Positions 1-10,823 of a DNA stretch of 64,000 nt are shown here, piece by piece. This DNA is from Inonotus obliquus (Eukaryota > Basidiomycota > Agaricomycetes > Hymenochaetales > Hymenochaetaceae): assembly GCA_032164295.1 (NCBI GenBank), contig JAJHTX010000012.1, positions 186,001 to 250,000 on the forward strand, given 5' to 3'. The notes beneath the pieces were generated by a model. The model saw only the letters and a list, made by a program, of their open reading frames with translations. It ran no database searches and was not told the origin of the DNA. The number at the start of each line of letters is the position of its first letter. The stretch's first letter is position 1. The translations under genes and the position numbers were made by a program.

Positions 1-256
1 CCGCCCCGCAAGACCACTGAGCCTACTCCCGGATTCGACCCAATCAGTACGTATTTGTCCAGCCGTTGACACGTCACACACTGACCATGTTCCTTCAGTT
101 GGTCAGAACAATGGTAAGCTTCGTCAAACCGCTGGGTTGCAGCCTCAGACTCCAGAGGAGAGAACGGACCTTCCGGAAGAGTTCGTTGTCTCCAAGGGTG
201 GAGCTTACTTCTTCACGCCCTCTATCACGGCGCTCAAGACGAAGCTCACTGCTTGA
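1..256 (+). CDS. DyP-type heme peroxidase, C-terminal end (partial)
   Basis: Last two exons of a gene that begins upstream of the window. Exon 1-46 reads to a phase-1 donor (GTACGT at 47). The acceptor is at 97-98, and exon 99-256 restores the frame and ends in TGA at 254-256. The tail reads ...EEFVVSKGGAYFFTPSITAL..., which resembles the conserved C-terminus of fungal dye-decolorizing peroxidases (F-V-V-S-x-G-G-x-Y-F-F). These are heme enzymes, usually secreted, that oxidise dyes and lignin-related phenolics with H2O2. The distal heme residues would lie upstream and cannot be seen, so the family call rests on this tail alone. Confidence 0.6.
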   Translation, partial: RPARPLSLLPDSTQSVRICPAVDTSHTDHVPSVGQNNGKLRQTAGLQPQTPEERTDLPEEFVVSKGGAYFFTPSITALKTKLTA

Positions 257-457
257 GCGGTCCTGAGGGTAACACGACACTGAATGGTGCTTGTCAGAGG
301 ACGCTTTGTACATAACATTGTAATACTACATGTTTCGTGATGCTATGGCTGTATGTAATTAGGCGCTGTTCAATGTACAACACAAACATATTCATGAGCG
401 AGGATGATTAGGTTTCGTTTATCCATCGTTCAATAGCAGAAAACATTTCGTCTGACA

Positions 458-1010
458 TTAACCTTGAGCCCAGAAGTGCGAATCACCTTCAATGCAAGAT
501 AGTTTAACCCCGCCGCCATTGATCTCGCTTGTATTCTCCTTGCCTTGTTCTTCCAGCTGCTTGGCCCACCGCTCATAATTCGCAACTCCAGTAAACTCAT
601 CTTGATCCCCGTAAAGTATCAGCACCAGCGCTGCAGGATTACGCACGAGCTCGCTCAAAGCTGCATCGTGAGACTTGGAGCGGAAGAGTGCAAGCCAAGC
701 GCGTGGGCCGAGTGGATACGAGAGCAGTATATGAGATGTTTTGATTGGATTGTTGGAACTGTTAGACGAGAGAGGAGGATGTTGGGACGTTATAAGACTT
801 CCATGCGAGTAACCCTATGCCATACATGCTCATTGTAAGTACTCCAGGAGTGGTAGTTAAGACGAAAGCACATACGATAAGTAACAAATGCTGTACATTA
901 GGCACGGTATTCAGTGCCCATTGTACGACCTCCTTCAAGTCTTGACTCTTGAGCTTCTTGCACACCTGATGGCCTTTCTTGAGGAGGTACATTTCCCCCT
1001 TAGGGTACAC
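458..1010 (-). CDS. alpha/beta-hydrolase fold protein, 5' end unclear
   Basis: Two exons fit. The upstream one (about 1010 to 876) contains QDLKEVVQWAL. A 61-nt intron (875-815, GTATGT...TAG) follows, then the exon 814-458 starts with the nucleophile elbow GYSHGS (GxSxG). Further on come LILYGDQDEFTG, the strand and Asp of the acid residue, and EGDSHFW with the catalytic His, so the triad is present. Fungal relatives are uncharacterised cytosolic hydrolases. The N-terminal half (oxyanion strand) is not readable: upstream sequence is low-complexity GAG-rich DNA with a stop, and the LINE lies about 300 bp further. Just after the stop, another frame encodes MSDEMFSAIERWINET (stop at 408-410), which looks like the lost last helix, so a one-base frameshift is possible. 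The gene may be damaged. Confidence 0.55.
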
Positions 1011-1322
1011 TTCCAGGCACTCCTCCTCCTTCTGCGCCTTCTAACCCTCCTCCTCCTCCTCCTGGGTTGGTAGAAGGGTTAGGGATGACAAGTACCTGGG
1101 TGTAGGTCTGGGTTGTTGTTTGATTGCATAGTGATGTATGATGCTGAGGTCTGACTTGGTTCTTCTTTCTGTGTTGATATCTTGGTGGGTTCACCTTGAG
1201 TTTCGGGGTCCTCTTTCTGTACTTCTGACGATTTGGCATCTTCGCTTGATTCTTCATTCAAGTTCAAGTCTATGTTGGCTGCAGAGAATCATCCTGTACT
1301 TGAGGATGTGGCTCACTGAGCT

Positions 1323-4179
1323 GGGCATCCGCCCCACGCCAATACCGTCGCTCAGGACCAGGGACGGCTTCACACGGACAGATATGGAGAAAGGTGAACT
1401 GTTCCGCCAGACCTACTTCCCCCCCACACACGCGGACCCCCCACCTCCAACCAACACCCGCGACAGCAACAGCGAGCGGCGGTCACACCCCTTCACTAGG
1501 AAGGAGATGATGGACGCAATTCGTCACACGTCCAACCTCTCCGCTCCTGGCCTCTCAGAAATAGGCTACCGCCCACTCAAGTGGCTGCTGGCGGAACTAC
1601 CTAACGAGTTTCTCTCACTTTTCAACGACTGCTTACGTCTAGGGCATCACCCGAAAACATGGCGGGCGGCGAAGGTAGTAATGATTCGCAAACCCAACAA
1701 GAAGGATCCCTTCGCGCCAAGGTCCTACAGACCAATCACACTGGAGGAGACGCTCGGTAAAATCATGGAGAAGATGATAGCTAACCGTCTGCAATTCCTG
1801 GCGAACACAGAGAAATGGCTACCGCCGAATCAATTCGGCGGACGCCAGGGCCACGCCGTTCACGACGCGGCCCTCTCACTAACTAACCTAGTGGAGACGG
1901 CATGGAGAAGGAACCTGAAGTGCTCGGCCCTAGCGGTCGACATTCAAGGCTTCTTCGACAAGGTCGAACCCACCAAGCTGAGGGAAACTCTGGACTCCCT
2001 AGGCTGCCCGACGGACACGAATGCATGGATCTACTCCTTCATGACGAAGAGGGAAGTAGCCCTGTCTTTCGACGGCATCACCCTCGACCCCCAGCCCAAA
2101 CCCGATGTAGGAACACCACAAGGCTCCCCCATCTCCCCCATCCTAGCCACCATCTACGCCAGAGAAGCCCTAGAAGCCGCACGTCGTGTCGCAAGGACGG
2201 AAATCATAGCGTACGTGGACGACCACCTACTGGTAACTTGGTCTAGTGACTACGCCGAAAACTGCCGCGTACTGGCGAAGGCATGCAAACTCCTCCGAGA
2301 CAGACTCTGCAGCCGCAACATGGACATTGAGGCGGAGAAGTCAGACGTCATCCACTTCAGGCGACAACGGGACATCACTCCAGACGGGGCCGACTTAGTC
2401 GTCACACTGGAGGATGCAACGGTCAAGCCCCAATACCCCATGCGATGGCTCGGCATCTGGTTCGACCCGCACCTCAACTTCAGGGAACATACAGAGAGAA
2501 TGAAGGCCAAGGCCTTCTCCACTCTAGCTGCTATGCGCCTCATCGCCAACACCCAGAGGGGGATGTCCCCTGAACTACTTCGCAGGCTATACATCGCCTG
2601 CGTACAATCCATCCTCACCTGGGGATCAACGGTATGGTACCACGGCAGTCGTCAAAAGACGATTGTCGCCTCCCTCCAGAAAGTACAAGACAGCGCCGCG
2701 AGGTGGATCCTTGGGGTCTACCGCGGCGCAAACAGTATAACTACAAATTTCCTTATTTCTCTCCCTCCCCTTAAATTTTCTCTAGAACTCTTGAAAACTA
2801 AAGCCGCCCTCAGACACTACCGTACACCACATAACCATGGGCTAAGGCCACTCCCCGCTCTTCGTAAAAGACATATAGGTAATAGAAATAGTGTAATTTC
2901 CTTTTCTTTCAGAGACCGAGTGCTGAATGCCCAACCAGTTCCCGCGTACACGCATGCCCCCTGGGAAGAACCTCTAGCCTTCGCCGAAGGACGAGTACAC
3001 TTCCACACCCCACCCACACCGACAGACTCCGACACACGCCAGGAATACATTCAAGCGGCGTTGGATCTGTCCGGTGACACTAGCCGTCTCCTAGTCTTCA
3101 CGGACGGCTCAGTGAAAACAACACTGGCGCGCAGCAAAGCGGGCACCTCCTCAGTCATCCTTTACGACGGCAGCACCATCGCCACAAGAAAGATGGCGGC
3201 AGCAGCTCTAACTACAGCCACAGACTGCGAGATCATGGCGCTAGCAACTGCGCCAACCTGGACAGCGCGCCACCTCCCCACCTCAGACACACCCCCGAGG
3301 GAAATACACTTCCTCTCAGACTCACTACCGGCCCTCAACCTCCTTGAGAGATGGCAGAGCGCGCCAGGCGCGCACCGACTCCAGGAATGGAGGAAGGGAA
3401 CTCAGACCCTGCTCGACGCCTTACCAACCGTGCATATCCACTTCCACTGGTGCCCCGGCCACGCGGGCATCAGCGGCAGTGAGTTGGCAGACAGGTTGGC
3501 AAAGGAAGCGGCGAACCTACCCCCAACGAGCGAACTCCCCTCCACTGCCGCGCTACTAGAGAAGGCAGTCGACAAACTCCTATCCTCCTGGAACGGCGAG
3601 ATCAGCCGTTCCACAGACAACAGATCACAGTACCTCGGCATCAATGGCCCTGCCTCGAGGAAGCCCAGAAAACTACTGAAGCTCGCCCGGCGCCGAAAGG
3701 ACATTGCGCGCGTCGCCCAAGTACTATGCAACGCCGGTCCGTTTGGCGGCTTCTTCAAACGGCTCCCCAGGGAACACCGCCTACAACGCGGCATCACCAT
3801 CCATTGTCGCTGGCATAACCACCCCCCGTGGCCAGTACAATCCCCAGCACACATACTCGGCGGATGCGAGGTCCTGGCTAGGACGCTAAACTGGCCGGCC
3901 ACCACGCGTCCGCCTGCACACTACACCGAATGGGCCGAGGATAGAAACCTCGGACCCCTTGCGGACTGGCTGAAAGAAACCACACCTTTCTTCATCACGG
4001 AACGAGCCTCCGCCGAGGCTATAGCCTCGGCGTACGCGCGGATGGAAGAAGAAGGCCTGGACACTCGCGACGACCACATAGACTTAGGGATCGCACGCAA
4101 CTACGCTCAAGAGGAACTGGGACCAGAGGCGGAGACGCCTCTGGAATGGGCACGGCAACTCACAAGGTCAGATTCTTAA
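1323..4179 (+). CDS. LINE ORF2 remnant: reverse transcriptase and RNase H
   Basis: One frame stays open for about 950 codons, to TAA at 4177-4179. Reverse transcriptase motifs appear in order: VDIQGFFDKV (motif A Asp), GTPQGSPISPIL (motif B) and AYVDDHLL (catalytic YVDD, motif C). A thumb-like region follows. RNase H then shows FTDGS, CEIMAL, LSDSLPAL and WCPGHAG...ELADRLAKEA, so all acidic residues and the His are present. The 3' end has a His/Cys-rich stretch (HCRWHNH...GGC). RT followed by RNase H fits the Tad1/I-like groups common in fungi. The frame is open upstream to 1138, but that part is target DNA and not LINE. No start codon of its own is expected because the endonuclease part is missing. 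Intact motifs suggest a recent insertion. Confidence 0.88.
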
Positions 4180-4602
4180 TTGTTTATGACTCGGTTATGT
4201 TTCCCTCCCCCCCGTTAATACTACTCCCCCCACACTCCTATCTTACCTGTTTCCCTTATTTTCTTACTTTCCATTTTTCTCTAAGTCGTATGTTTATATG
4301 ATTATGACCGGCCCTAAACAAACTTGACCGAAACGGGCAATTTTTCGTAAATAACTTTATTAGGCTTATCTAAGTCTACATTACATAATTTCTTAAAAGT
4401 TTCTGTTACTCCTTCCAATTCCCCTACCTCCCCAGCGTCGCGCCCTTTAGTCCTTTCTTTAGAGCACCATACTACTACCTTTTTCTCTGCTTTTCTTACT
4501 TCACCACTCTTAGAGTTCACACCACCACGTAGATTTAGTCTGCCGCGCACTTGTAACTAGAATTACTGACGCGCGTAATAAATACATTTAAAAAAAAAAA
4601 AA
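4180..4602 (+). other. LINE 3' UTR and poly(A) tail
   Basis: Pyrimidine-rich, non-coding 3' part of the LINE, ending in the A-run at 4590-4602. A 78-codon antisense ORF (4314-4550) has no coding signature. Confidence 0.75.
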
Positions 4603-4614
4603 GCTCACTGAGCT

Positions 4615-4847
4615 TCAAGAGCAAGATCTGGCTTTTAATGATTGCATGATGCTGTTGGCCTCGAACACGCAAAATAGTTTCACGAGAACTCATCACATGA
4701 TCAGAGCTGTTTATATTTCATTCAGATTTTGCCTGGGAGTGCCATTATTATTACAAATGGCTGTAGACAACAGAGTCGACAATGTTCATTTCAGCGTATC
4801 AGAGGGGGTACAGGACAAGTGGGGACAGACAATATACGAGTGGGGAC
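4615..4847. other. short unassigned segment between LINE and MITE
   Basis: This is the right flank of the LINE target. Joined to sequence before 1311 it gives no convincing gene. It ends in G-rich repeats of the GTGGGGAC kind, one of which is the MITE target. Confidence 0.5.
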
Positions 4848-5484
4848 TAGGGCTCCGCAGCGTATCTTATAAGATACGCGCGGAACCGGATCTGATAGCA
4901 GCCATGAAATATCCGGGCGGATGCGACTGAAAATATCCGCGCGTATCTTATAAGGCGTATCCGGCATATCCGCGACCAAGGTTGATAGTATACTTACACA
5001 GCAAGAAATTTGCCCAGGACCTTCCAATGTGCATATAACGAAGTGCCGTCGGTGCTTTTGGGATAACACAACGTCAACGAATGGTCGACATGGTGATTGG
5101 TGAAGGTCCAAATGTGCAATCCCGCCGTCGCAGCCGTCGCCCAACCTGATTCTTGGCAGTAACGTCTGACTAATCATTTTCTAGGTTTCGATTGGCACGG
5201 AAACCTAGTGAAAGGAACGCAAACTCCGTCTTACGAAAGGTTTTGGCTCTTTGGAGGGACATTCGACTAATCAAATTCCACGTACTTCACAATTGATTCG
5301 TCATCCTTGAGCCCCCGCAGTGTAGATGCCGTATAAGCGCGGATACGGCGGATTTCCAATGTCATATCCGGTTTCGCGCGTATATATCCGCCCGGATGTT
5401 TGCCCTCCAAAACTCATCCGCATCCGGGCGGATAGCGGATCCGGCGTATCTTATCCGGGATATCCGATCTGCTGCGGAGCCCTA
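4848..5484. mobile_element. non-autonomous hAT-type element (MITE), 637 bp
   Basis: The ends are perfect 13-bp inverted repeats, TAGGGCTCCGCAG at 4848-4860 and CTGCGGAGCCCTA at 5472-5484. Both sides carry the same 8-bp target duplication GTGGGGAC (4840-4847 and 5485-5492). TIRs starting YAGGG and an 8-bp TSD are diagnostic of the hAT superfamily. No transposase is encoded. Both subterminal regions are packed with TATCCG/CGGATA and CGCGCGTAT motifs in both orientations (4860-4975 and 5330-5470). Such repeats serve as transposase binding sites in hAT elements. Confidence 0.9.
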
Positions 5485-5492
5485 GTGGGGAC

Positions 5493-5889
5493 AGATGATA
5501 TACAGGGGATGGACGGGGGAGATAGATGGACGATGGGCATAGACGAGTGGGGAATGGAATACATAGTAGACGGTACAGTTGCGGGTGTCCGAACAGCGAG
5601 AACGTACAGTAAATACGTGTCGACGCATGGATATACTATATACCGCTCGAAGGTGGCGAGCGAGTCCGACAGTCCAGAGAACCATGTCAAGACGTATGGA
5701 ACCTGGACGCCAGGGGCCAGTTGCGCTTGGGTGGAGAGTGAAGAAACGAGACAATCCTAAACAACGATCCAACGGCGGTCAAAGCACTCCCCTGCACTAA
5801 CAACTAAGCAATAAATAAAGGAGCGTAGAAGAAAGAGAAGAAGTCGCGGAAACAAAAAACGGTCTTCGATGTCGTTGATGTCGAGATGC
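5493..5889. other. intergenic, nothing recognised
   Basis: G-rich sequence after the MITE, including GAGTGGGGA motifs like the MITE target, then the 3' flank of the protease-like gene. Open frames here overlap the MITE end and show no protein features. Confidence 0.5.
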
Positions 5890-7860
5890 CTATTCGACGA
5901 CGTTGAGGTGCACATCGGTGAACCCCTTGGTGGCCTTGATACGCTCGAGGAGCCACCAGAACGGCGTGGCGTAGGTCATATCGGAGGCATGGGTCTGACC
6001 AGAACCACCGGTAAGCATGCCGCCAATGCGGCCACGGATGTCGGCGATTATCGAGCCCGAATCGCCAGGTGCCGAAAACACTTCAGACTTGCTGTCGTAG
6101 TTGATTATCCCCCACTCCATGAAGGTTTCCTTCATGGACATGTTCATGTGCCAGTACTCGCGAACGATGGAGAAGACCCCGTTCGCGCGGCCGATGGTGA
6201 TGTCAGTGGCAGCGCCGTTCTTGACGACCAACAGGCACGGTTCGCCGTCCAGATCCCACATGTCGGGTTTGCGCATGAGCTTGTTGCTGATGGTGTCCCG
6301 AAGTGGAAGCAGACGATCATCAGGAACTTTGAACCGCCAGTTGGCGTCACCGCGGGGGAAACACTTGGCGGTGAACTTGTCAGCCGGTAGCTTGGTTCCT
6401 TTATATAGGTAAAAATTAGACTAGTAGACTGCCTTAGTCAGATAGTCAACACGCACCGAGGTTGATCTTGTTGCCCTGGAAGCTAGCACCGAGCTTGCCC
6501 CGGGCGATCCTGAAAATGCCCCAATCCTCCCTGAAACCGTGCTCGCCGGCGCCGGGAGTCATGGCTGGGGAGCAGAGGACGTGGCCAAGGACGCGGCTAT
6601 CCAAATTGCTCCAGTTCTTTTCGACCTGACCAAGGAGCGTTCTAAGTGCCTCCATCGCCATCTTCGCATCGTCCAGCAAATTTTGAGTCTTAAACCGGTC
6701 TTTCCTAGCCTCCGCAGCGTTGCTAGAGTCGGTGCTCTTCTCCCTCTCCTCAAACCCTTTGATCTGGCCCTCCCAATGTTCAACCACCATAGCGTTCATT
6801 CCGATCCTGATTTTGATCGAATCGACGAGGTTGGTGTGGGATCTCTCGCCAGACAGGAGGACGGTCTTACGAGGCGCACTACGGCGGTAACTGTAGTTGA
6901 CGTTGGCATTCAATGGTCCCATTAGGACATGACGGCACGTGAGGCCCAAGAGCTTATTTCTGTTGCCACCACCGGCGAGGTAGAGGGCCATCGTTCCTTC
7001 AGCTTTGGGCCTGTCCCTAGTGGAGATGCGGAGGCCGAGGGCGGCAGTGAGGGGACTGATGACGTCGACGAGTGGATTCAGGTCACCGACGGGTTTGTGA
7101 AGCTGAGGACCAGCCGGACCAGCATCACTCAAGTAAAAGGACTCGCGGAAGTCCACGTCGACGTCGGTGATCTCGTGGCCCCTGAGAAGGGCTAGGACGG
7201 CCTGAGCCACCTTGTAGGCAGCCGTGGCGGGGGTAGTGCCGGGGTAGACGCCAACCCAGATAGTGACGGGACTGACGACGGGTTTCTTGGCCTCAGCCTC
7301 TACCGCTTCTTCGTCGACCTCGACCATCTTGAAACGAATGACGTCCATGGACGTGAAGAAGACCTAGACATCCCAGTTAGCAAGTTCTACGAAACGATGG
7401 ATGCCTTTTTTCTGACTTTGTGATTGCCCATAATCTCGACAACCTCCCAGCATAGGCCGTCGTTCCAGAGGTCCGCAATCGGATGATTGAACACTTTACA
7501 CAGCTCCTTCCGGCGGCGCCGAGTCTGAGGGCTACTGGGTGGGGACCACTTCTCGCCCGTGCGGTACAACAACGTGGGCTTGGAAGGAAGACCAGCGTAG
7601 TAGGACCGTGCCTCCACATTGGAGACAGCGTGCGGGTCACGAGTGTCGGTGTAGGAAGTAGCGCTGGACGAGGCGTCGCCACCAAGGCTTAGAGAGAAGC
7701 CCGACACGGAGGTGGCCGAGGAGGCAGCATCGTCCATCTCCTGCTGAGCCTGGTCCTGCTGAGCCTGGTCCAGGACTGAGCGCTGAGAGAAGTGGGTGTT
7801 AGCTAAGCGAATACACTCCTCGATGAAATCAGGAGGGAGCACTGAAGAGTGCGAAAACAA
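5890..7860 (-). CDS. trypsin-fold serine protease-like protein with helical insertion
   Basis: Three exons: 7860 (or a little upstream) to 7417, 7363-6457 and 6398-5890, joined by GT-AG introns of 53 and 58 nt. The product is about 620 aa. The chymotrypsin-type triad is readable: His in GLTCRHVLMG, Asp in EDWGIFRI and Ser in APGDSGSII. Between His and Asp sits a charged helical stretch of about 100 residues, with EEREKSTDSS and a following MAMEALRTLL segment, unlike secreted trypsins. There is no signal peptide in the readable part; the N-terminus is rich in Gln and Ser, suggesting an intracellular protein. Many Agaricomycetes carry such uncharacterised proteins. No ATG opens the first exon in frame. 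The real start may be in a small upstream exon, since TTTTCGCACTCTTCAG near 7850 can act as an acceptor, or at MDDAASS inside the exon. Confidence 0.75.
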
Positions 7861-8379
7861 AACGAGATGGTCTTAGTATAGGATAATCATAAAGAAACTA
7901 AGGGACGGACTGTTGTACAAATTTGAAAGATCAAAGACGAGCTGAGCGACTTGACTGTGTGGTGCGATATGAAGAAACGTGCGGCGTTCGGAAAGAGGCC
8001 AAAGACTTATACTTCGGCAATCCCCAGCGCACGTGATTTTCGTCGGAGCTAGTATCGCTACGTGCGTGAGCCGCCCCGTTGGCGGGCGATACATTCTTGG
8101 CTCGGCTACCCGATTTGGGCAAGCCGAGTCCCTGCTGCTTTCCACTGCTTACCACTACTGCCGAACAGGTGCTTGGATGTGCCGGGAGTGACACTTGCAC
8201 CCTCCTTCGGGCAACTGGATCCACGCAGAATAAAATTCATTCGTCACAATAATGCAGTATACAAAAGAAATGATAAGTTTGATGTTCTGTGTTGGTTCAG
8301 AGCCATCGAGCTACCTCAAATTGTGCTAGGAGATCCTCAGACTGTGTGTTTCCGTCTGGTGAGCGAGTAGCTGAGCTAC
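7861..8379. other. intergenic, possible 5' exon of the protease-like gene
   Basis: No supported gene. It should contain the promoter or first exon of the minus-strand protease-like gene and the eroded 3' end of the ATG11 pseudogene. The conserved ATG11 C-terminal domain was looked for on the minus strand and not found. Confidence 0.35.
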
Positions 8380-10690
8380 ACGTTCCGCGTGAGTCGCTTC
8401 GAGTGTCTCCACTTCCTCATGCTCATCGTGCATTCGCGAAAGTTCGAGTCGAAATGTGACAGTTTCTTGTGCAGGTTTCGTTGCTTCTGCTAACGCGTCA
8501 ACTTGAGGGATTGCCTGGCCATTCTGCTTCAGCGGAATAATGTTGTGCCGACTAAACCAGTAAATAAAAAGGCAGAGAGTCAGTAGTCATAAATTTGGCA
8601 AAAGGGAAAGGATACGGACCTCATCAACTTAAGTGATGAAAGTTGAGTCTAAAACGGTCGGGCCATTCTCAAGAATCCAGCATAGCGAACTTGTAATAAT
8701 CCGGATCCACCCATTTCACATCACGATAGTCGACACGTTAACAAGCTTCTTGAAAAGTGAGCATCCATTGGCCGCCCATCATAAACTGCTTTTCCGATGA
8801 TTCTCCCGACGAACTTGAAGCATAGATGATCAAGATTGATCTCGGACGCAGGGTTTGATTGTTACGTTTGCCTGGAGGCCGGAGGCTCATAGTGCTCTCT
8901 GGGGTATGGTCGCCTGTGAAGCTCTTGGTTAACGTAATTGCGCTTGTTGTCAAAGTCAAAAACCCTAGGGTTATGTATAAACAGCCTGACATTAGCGAAG
9001 CGCTACTTCGCACCATCGTGTTCAAGACCTTGCGGTGCTCGTCGGTGGATGGGACGAACAACTCTTCCACAGACTGCTCAGATGGAAGCGGCGACTCGGA
9101 GCGAGGAGAACCCGGAAAAAGAGCTGGAGTAGAATTCCTCGCGCCAACATTCTTGCAGACGACCATCAATAATTCGATCGAACGGTAGGAGGGGTAAATC
9201 GGAAAGTTTCGTCAATGTCACGAATGCGATCGCTCATTGGCATCTCAGCGGAGCTGCTCGCGTCAGCCTTGGCCTCGGAATACATGTAGTTGATCGATTT
9301 CAAGACACGAAGGAACTTCGCTTGGTCCGAGGGAAACTGCGCTACTATGCTCCGTCAAGAAAAAAACAATGAAGTAAGGTCATTGGTCCCGAAGATAAAG
9401 GATAGGCATCAGGACAGCGTTGAGCGATGAGGTCCGGATGGACTTCGCTCGGCACCATCCCTAGCTCTTTTCGTTTTCCGAGGCTCCTTGCAGATGAGCC
9501 TTTCCACCACGGAAGGACAATTGCGAAAAGCTTTTGACTACAGACGCGAGGCTAATTCCGACAAATTGTGCAACTGTTCTTAGAGTTGAGCGAGTTCAGC
9601 CTCGTATTGCTCCCGCTCCTTTGCAAAAGTACCTTCCTTCTCGGCGTTCTCCTTTTCTAGAGACGCAACTCGTTCGGAAAGATTGTGAAATGCCACCTCG
9701 TCCGCTTCGGTTACTACAGTAATCAATGATCAGCTAAGCAAGCATGGAATAGATGGGGTGGTGTACTCACGTCTTCTCCGAGATAGTGACATGCATGAGG
9801 ATGATATTACTAACCAGTTAAAATCAGCTTTTACAAGGGTGTGAAATGTGAATGAATTTGCATACATGAACGTTCCACTACTTTCTCAAAGGAAGATTCA
9901 ATCCCATCCATTCTTTCAATAAGCTTCATAAACACCGCACGTGTCTCCTTCAGCGAATGTGTGGGGTTGCGAGGTTCGGCTTGCAACTTCTGATCAAGCT
10001 CGTCAAAGACTTGCACGTTCGAGCGTAAATGTCTGGTCGCCATCGATACCTTTTCCTCCAGATGGTGAGAAATCGATTGTAGGCACGGAATCATCCGAAC
10101 GGCCCATGCACTGCACCGCGATAAATTTGGCGCCGGCGACGCTCCGCAGAGGTTAGCTTCGCCATCACTTCTAAGATAGTCTGAGCACGTTGGTAGAAGA
10201 AACGTGAAAATTCCTTTCGCCGGACGATCTCGATTACAGTCGCTCCAAAAGCGTAAACTATATTGTGCAGTCGTTGAATATGGTTTAAGTTGCTTTTCGC
10301 GCAACGCATCCATAAGAGTCGGAAGCTGCTCTAGACCCACGTTGGGTACACTGATTCCTCGGAGAGCTCCGATGCAGAGTTCTGTTGAAAGATTCTTGGT
10401 ATCGGCGATACTTTCAAGCTCCATGCGCAGGAGAGCATCTACGTGCTTCAGCTCGGGATAAAGCGTGTCAGAGTTGGTTGTGTCGATTCGGGAAACGCGA
10501 ATTTTCTCAAAGGCATCATGTGCACGTTGTTCGCATGATTCCGCACTTTCAAGGATACGATTTGTCTGTAGTATCGTCAGGCAGTCCATGCATACGCGAA
10601 GCTATACTGAGAGCGATGTCCTGCTGTCGAATTGTGTCCACGCGTCTCCGCCTCTGGAATGGCAACGTGGTGTGCAATGATCGGCGCGCG
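8380..10690 (-). pseudogene. ATG11: decayed ATG11-type autophagy scaffold gene
   Basis: Minus-strand pieces follow the N-to-C order of fungal ATG11/ATG17-domain proteins. About 10690-10330 has RQQDIALSIASRMHG, then YPELKHVDALLRMELESI and GALRGISV. In another frame, 10309-10091 has YAFGATVIEIVRRKEFSRF and QRAQTILEVMAKLTSAERRR. About 10090-9860, in a third frame, has KLIERMDGIESSFEKVVERS. About 9720-9540 is coiled coil (SERVASLEKENAEKEG) with an in-frame TAA at 9580-9582. About 9060 has PSTDEHRKVLNTMVRSSASL, and about 8550-8390 is more coiled coil. ATG11 tethers selective cargo to the ATG1 kinase complex. Frame changes near 10310 and 10090, the internal stop and the missing C-terminal domain argue for a dead copy. 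A functional ATG11 should exist elsewhere in the genome. Confidence 0.65.
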
Positions 10691-10823
10691 TGATGCCCGG
10701 ATGGGGAGTTTCCCGATGTGGAAGGAGGTTGCTCTGAGGTCATCCAATACGTCGTCATGTCATGGGCGAATCCCCTGCGCTCTCTCCTAGGTTGCATACG
10801 GGACTTGACATGACAGACATGGA

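Larger units (their letters stand above)
1311..4614 (+). mobile_element. 5'-truncated LINE (non-LTR retrotransposon) with target-site duplication
   Basis: The 12-mer GCTCACTGAGCT occurs at 1311-1322 and again at 4603-4614, directly after an A-tract at 4590-4602. A poly(A) tail inside a duplicated target is the hallmark of target-primed reverse transcription. The element proper is 1323-4602 in + orientation. It lacks ORF1 and the endonuclease, so it is a 5'-truncated copy, but its RT and RNase H region is open. The 3' UTR is about 420 bp (4180-4602). Removing the element and one repeat rejoins 1322 to 4615. Confidence 0.9.

Noticed and set aside
1138..1322. Upstream extension of the LINE frame
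   Set aside because: The target duplication shows the LINE begins at 1323; the open frame upstream belongs to flanking DNA by chance.
5326..5760. 144-codon plus-strand frame
   Set aside because: It straddles the right end of the hAT MITE and its target, so it is not a conserved gene.
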